Assembly: GCA_021604605.1 (NCBI GenBank)
Contig: BQJH01000081.1
Span: 1-10,885, forward strand
DNA length: 10,885 bases
Direction: 5' to 3'
Source of the DNA: Hyphococcus sp.
GTDB lineage: Bacteria; Pseudomonadota; Alphaproteobacteria; Caulobacterales; Parvularculaceae
Shown here piece by piece: positions 8,170 through 10,885 of this stretch; position 1 is the stretch's first letter, and each line of letters starts with the position of its first letter. The translations under genes were made by a program, and so were the position numbers. The notes under the pieces were generated by a model, which searched no databases, was not told where the DNA came from, and saw nothing but the letters and a program-made list of their open reading frames with translations.

Positions 8170-8179
8170 TATAGACGTT

Positions 8180-8503
8180 ATGACCACCACCCCCGTTACC
8201 GATGACAGCTTTGCCAGTGATGTTCTTGGCTCAGGTGAACCAGTCCTGGTTGATTTTTGGGCAGAGTGGTGTGGCCCTTGTAAACAGATTGGCCCGGCGC
8301 TGGAAGAACTGGCTGGCGAGTATGCCGGCAAGCTGAAGATCGCCAAGGTTAATATCGATGAAAACCCTGAGACACCCGGCAAATACGGTGTACGCGGAGT
8401 ACCGACTTTAATGGTATTTCGCAACGGAGAGCTCGCCGCAACAAAGGTTGGCGCAGCGCCAAAGGGTCAATTGAAAGAATGGATCGACAGCGTTATCGCC
8501 TAA
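8180..8503 (+). CDS. trxA: Thioredoxin
   Basis: A 107-aa classical thioredoxin, the cytoplasmic disulfide reductase recycled by thioredoxin reductase and a donor for ribonucleotide reductase, methionine sulfoxide reductase and others. The active site is WCGPC with Cys31 and Cys34. The buried Asp25 (VDFWAEW) and the cis-Pro75 (GVPT) are present. The length is typical, and there is no signal peptide or extra domain. The ATG at 8180 gives the family's normal N-terminus (VTDDSFASDVL). In-frame upstream starts (ATG 8114, TTG 8081) would add unrelated residues encoded over the addA end and the inverted repeat. It lies 85 nt after addA and converges on folC, with 5 nt between the two stops. Confidence 0.97.
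   Translation: MTTTPVTDDSFASDVLGSGEPVLVDFWAEWCGPCKQIGPALEELAGEYAGKLKIAKVNIDENPETPGKYGVRGVPTLMVFRNGELAATKVGAAPKGQLKEWIDSVIA
8440..8462 (-). terminator. Weak terminator-like hairpin for folC inside trxA
   Basis: TTGGCG (8448-8453) and CGCCAA (8457-8462) form a perfect 6-bp stem with a 3-nt CAG loop. Read on the minus strand, the stem is followed by CC and then a broken T-rich stretch (TTTGTTG), about 46 nt after the folC stop. The U tract is poor. It encodes the common thioredoxin KVGAAPKGQL segment, so the repeat may be purely coding. Confidence 0.2.
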
Positions 8504-8508
8504 ACCGC

Positions 8509-9810
8509 TTACCCATGATCGCGCAATATTTCCCCCGCCAGATATAACGAGCCGCTGATTAAAATTCTTGGCGGCTCGTTTTTTATGTCCGCCAGCGCCA
8601 TGCGCAGCGCATGAGCGACCCCGCGGGAAAGATGTGCATAAAGGCCCGCCTCGCGCGCCGCCGCTTCAACCTCCTGTGGCGAGGCGACAGCATCGTGATT
8701 GGCCGCCACCGCATAGACAGCGGACGCCAACCCTTTAAACGGTGTGAAATAACCCACAGCGTCTTTGTTGGCCTGCATACCGGAAATCATGACCAAGGGT
8801 TTTGGACGGCGCTCTTCCATATCTGCCATTGCTTGCGCCAAAGCCCGCCCACCATGGGGGTTATGCCCGCCATCGAGCCAAATCTCCGGTTCTTCCCCTA
8901 ACATAGCGCGCGCAAGTTCGATCAATGGCCCGCGCGTTAGACGCTGCAACCGAGCCGGCCAATGGGCGCTGGCAAGACCGATTGAAAGCACCTCGTTAGA
9001 TAGGGCAAAACCTGCGGCCTTAAGGGCAGCCACAGCCAGTCCTGCATTATCTATCTGATGCCTTCCTTCAAGAGCCGGCATATCAAGATCAGACAAACCG
9101 CTCTCGTCCTGATAAATCAATCGTCCGTGCTCTGCATAAACATGCCAATGTTGACCATGGGCAAAGAGTGGCGCTCGCATGCGCATTGCTTCGCGCTCCA
9201 GAACCTCCATCGCCTCCGGTGATTGCGGACCAATTACCGCTGGGGTCTTCTGCCGGAAAATGCCGGCTTTCTCTGCGGCGACAAGCGTAATTTCATCTCC
9301 TAGAAATTGCTGGTGATCAAGATCAATCGGCGTGATGACACTCGCGATCGATTTTTCGATCACGTTGGTGGCGTCAAGCCGACCGCCCAACCCTACCTCA
9401 AGCAATAAAACATCTGCAGGTGTTTGTGAGAAAGCCAGAAAAGCAGCACAGGTAATTGTTTCGAAATAGGTGAGTTTTTCTTCACCTACCGCCTGATCGC
9501 ACTGCTCAAGCGCCGCAATCAACTGTGCGTCCGTAATTTCCTTGCCCGCCAGCACGATCCGTTCATTAAAACGCACCAGATGCGGCGAAGTGTAAACATG
9601 CACACGCTTATCCGCCGCCTCTAATACAGAGCGCATCATAGAGACCGTTGAGCCTTTACCATTGGTCCCGGCTACATGAATAATTGGCGGCAGTTTTTTA
9701 TGCGGATCACCCATGCGCGCGAGGGCCGCGTGAACACGGTCCAAAGATAGATCAATGACGCGCGGGCGGCGCGCCGCCACCCGGTTCAAAACCTCATCAA
9801 TATTCCTCAA
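8509..9810 (-). CDS. folC: Bifunctional dihydrofolate synthase/folylpolyglutamate synthase
   Basis: A 433-aa Mur-ligase-family enzyme that joins L-glutamate to dihydropteroate and then adds further glutamates to folates, using ATP. Residue numbers are from the chosen start. The P-loop is GTNGKGS (48-54), with TSPHL at 74-78, LLEVGLGGRLDATN (136-149) and DLDHQQFLG (163-171). AAEKAGIF holds Lys181, the lysine carbamylated in Mur ligases. The C-terminal domain has LDGGHNPHG (312-320, Asp313 and His316) and GSLYLAGE near the end. No in-frame ATG precedes the P-loop at a sensible place. I chose TTG at 9810 because AGGA (9822-9819) lies 8 nt upstream; TTG at 9840 gives 443 aa overlapping accD by 20 nt but lacks a Shine-Dalgarno. 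The gene follows accD directly and converges with trxA. Confidence 0.95.
   Translation of the reverse strand: MRNIDEVLNRVAARRPRVIDLSLDRVHAALARMGDPHKKLPPIIHVAGTNGKGSTVSMMRSVLEAADKRVHVYTSPHLVRFNERIVLAGKEITDAQLIAALEQCDQAVGEEKLTYFETITCAAFLAFSQTPADVLLLEVGLGGRLDATNVIEKSIASVITPIDLDHQQFLGDEITLVAAEKAGIFRQKTPAVIGPQSPEAMEVLEREAMRMRAPLFAHGQHWHVYAEHGRLIYQDESGLSDLDMPALEGRHQIDNAGLAVAALKAAGFALSNEVLSIGLASAHWPARLQRLTRGPLIELARAMLGEEPEIWLDGGHNPHGGRALAQAMADMEERRPKPLVMISGMQANKDAVGYFTPFKGLASAVYAVAANHDAVASPQEVEAAAREAGLYAHLSRGVAHALRMALADIKNEPPRILISGSLYLAGEILRDHG
8546..8584 (+). terminator. Rho-independent terminator for trxA, embedded in the folC coding end
   Basis: A perfect 10-bp inverted repeat (AACGAGCCGC at 8546-8555, GCGGCTCGTT at 8571-8580) with a 15-nt loop runs straight into six Ts (8579-8584). 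It begins 43 nt after the trxA stop, the normal distance for a 3' terminator. On the minus strand the stem is followed by ATATCTGG, not a T run, so folC transcription should pass. The bases also encode the conserved folC C-terminal segment around ILISGSLYLAGE. Confidence 0.75.
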
Positions 9811-9818
9811 GGGAGAGT

Positions 9819-9822
9819 TCCT
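9819..9822 (-). promoter_or_regulatory. Ribosome-binding site deciding the folC start
   Basis: AGGA on the minus strand, overlapping the accD stop codon (TAG at 9823-9821), 8 nt before the TTG at 9810. It suggests that ribosomes finishing accD reinitiate on folC. Confidence 0.45.
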
Positions 9823-10762
9823 ATTCCGCCGCCTTATCAAGCTGAACGGGCGCGGGCGGTGTTGCTTTGGGCGTCTCTACCACTTGCGGCGCCTGAGCGG
9901 GCGCAACCGTGCGGCGGCCATTCATCAAGACACGGATTAATTTTGATAGTGTAGATTTCAGCTCATGGCGATGGACAACCATATCGACCATGCCTTTTTC
10001 CTGCAGGAATTCTGAACGCTGGAACCCTTCGGGCAGTTTTTCCCGGATGGTCTGCTCAATCACCCGCGGTCCCGCAAACCCGATCAAGGCGCCCGGCTCT
10101 GCAAGATGCACATCACCCAGCATCGCGTATGAAGCAGTAACACCGCCTGTGGTCGGATGCGTTAGCACCACGACAAAAGGAAGCCCAGCTTCTTTAACCA
10201 TCTGCACGGCAACCGTTGTGCGCGGCATCTGCATCAGAGAATAAATCCCTTCCTGCATGCGCGCGCCGCCAGACGCTGCAAAAACGATTAATGGTGCGCG
10301 GCGGGAAACAGCCTCTTCCGCTGCCTTTAGCATTGCCTCACCGAGCGCCAGCCCCATCGAGCCGCCCATGAAGCGGAAATTCTGAATCGCAATAATAACG
10401 CCGGCCCCATCGATAGCGCCGCTCGCCACTTGCATCGCATCAGTTTGTCCGGTCTTGCGCCGCGATTCCTTTAGTCGGTCGACATATTTTTTCTCGTCAC
10501 GGAACTTTAGGGGATCAACAACCGGTTCAGGAACATCGATCAGGCTGTAGCGCGCATCATCAAAAATCATCGCCAACCGTTCGGTCGAGCCAAGCGGCAA
10601 ATGATATTGGCAGGACGGGCAAACCTGATGCGCCGCGTCGAGATCTTTTTGAAAGATCATCTCCCCGCACCCGTTACACTTGGTCCAGAGTTTATCTGTG
10701 CCGTCATCTTCTTTTTTGAAGATGTTTTTGATCCCTGGTGGAATATTTGAAAGCCAGCTCAT
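9821..10762 (-). CDS. accD: Acetyl-CoA carboxylase carboxyltransferase subunit beta
   Basis: A 313-aa AccD. With AccA it transfers the carboxyl group from carboxybiotin-BCCP to acetyl-CoA, giving malonyl-CoA, the first committed step of fatty acid synthesis in the cytoplasm. The N-terminal C4 zinc finger is complete: Cys29-x2-Cys32 and Cys48-x2-Cys51. The crotonase-fold carboxyltransferase core shows GGSMGLALGEA (133-143), ASGGARMQEG (163-172), TTGGVTAS (204-211) and FAGPRVIEQT (229-238). The last 30 or so residues (from about 285) are a Pro/Ala/Val-rich tail of low complexity, outside the conserved core. The ATG at 10762 is preceded by AAGGAG 12 nt upstream and AGGG closer in. It lies 9 nt after the trpA stop and immediately before folC, the trpA-accD-folC order typical of alphaproteobacteria. 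Confidence 0.97.
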   Translation of the reverse strand: MSWLSNIPPGIKNIFKKEDDGTDKLWTKCNGCGEMIFQKDLDAAHQVCPSCQYHLPLGSTERLAMIFDDARYSLIDVPEPVVDPLKFRDEKKYVDRLKESRRKTGQTDAMQVASGAIDGAGVIIAIQNFRFMGGSMGLALGEAMLKAAEEAVSRRAPLIVFAASGGARMQEGIYSLMQMPRTTVAVQMVKEAGLPFVVVLTHPTTGGVTASYAMLGDVHLAEPGALIGFAGPRVIEQTIREKLPEGFQRSEFLQEKGMVDMVVHRHELKSTLSKLIRVLMNGRRTVAPAQAPQVVETPKATPPAPVQLDKAAE

Positions 10763-10771
10763 AGGTCAGCC

Positions 10772-10885
10772 CTACTCCTTGCGCGCGGTATGGACAGCTG
10801 ATGCAATATCCTGCGCGAGACTCAATACAGCGTTAATGGCACTATCGGCCCCTTGCGGCGTTCCATCAAGAGGCTGTTTTTCAAG
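10772..10885 (-). CDS. trpA: Tryptophan synthase alpha subunit, C-terminal fragment
   Basis: A minus-strand frame is open from the window edge to the TAG at 10774-10772 and encodes 37 residues that end a larger protein. The tail (AVLSLAQDIASAVHTARKE) resembles the last helix of TrpA, where a hydrophobic helix is followed by AxAVxxAR. Position supports this: trpA directly precedes accD in many alphaproteobacteria. TrpA cleaves indole-3-glycerol phosphate to indole and glyceraldehyde 3-phosphate in complex with TrpB. None of the catalytic region is visible, so the call relies on the helix and on synteny. The AAGGAG at 10780-10775, which overlaps its last codons, is the likely accD ribosome-binding site. 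Confidence 0.75.
   Translation of the reverse strand, partial: LEKQPLDGTPQGADSAINAVLSLAQDIASAVHTARKE

Noticed and set aside
8081..8179. N-terminal extension of thioredoxin by 33 residues from a TTG within addA
   Set aside because: It would encode non-thioredoxin sequence over a probable structured spacer; the ATG at 8180 with GGAG upstream gives the normal thioredoxin N-terminus.
1..10885. Repeated GGCGCC palindromes through the window (for example near 1453, 1542, 5931, 6424 and 6949)
   Set aside because: They fall in coding frames where Gly-Ala type codon pairs and high GC explain them; spacing is irregular, with no sign of a dispersed repeat family.

Overview
This window is a chromosomal housekeeping segment from an alphaproteobacterium. 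That placement rests on gene order (amgK-murU-addB-addA-trxA facing folC-accD-trpA, an arrangement I recall as common in Alphaproteobacteria), on the use of AddAB with an alphaproteobacterial-type AddB, and on a moderately high GC content (mid-50s percent by eye). I cannot name a genus. Nothing looks horizontally acquired: I see no insertion sequence, integrase, tRNA, CRISPR array or unusual composition.

Left part, plus strand (1-8503). A 5'-truncated sugar kinase of the AmgK family is followed by the MurU nucleotidyltransferase. Together they would return MurNAc (or GlcNAc) from recycled peptidoglycan to the UDP-MurNAc pool. Next come addB and addA, the two subunits of the AddAB helicase-nuclease that resects double-strand breaks for RecA loading. 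The four genes are joined by three 4-nt stop/start overlaps (ATGA, TTGA, ATGA), so they are almost certainly one translationally coupled operon. An 85-nt gap with an imperfect inverted repeat separates addA from trxA, which encodes a standard thioredoxin and ends the rightward unit.

Right part, minus strand (8509-10885). A trpA 3' end, accD (acetyl-CoA carboxylase carboxyltransferase beta subunit) and folC (dihydrofolate/folylpolyglutamate synthase) are tightly packed and read leftward, continuing a trp-accD-folC unit from beyond the window. folC and trxA converge with only 5 nt between their stop codons.

The most notable signals are in cis rather than in new genes. A convincing rho-independent terminator for trxA lies inside the 3' coding end of convergent folC. 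A smaller terminator-like hairpin lies in sense orientation inside murU, upstream of addBA. No stretch over 300 nt lacks a gene. I found no undescribed system, and I regard the region as ordinary core genome with interesting regulatory architecture.
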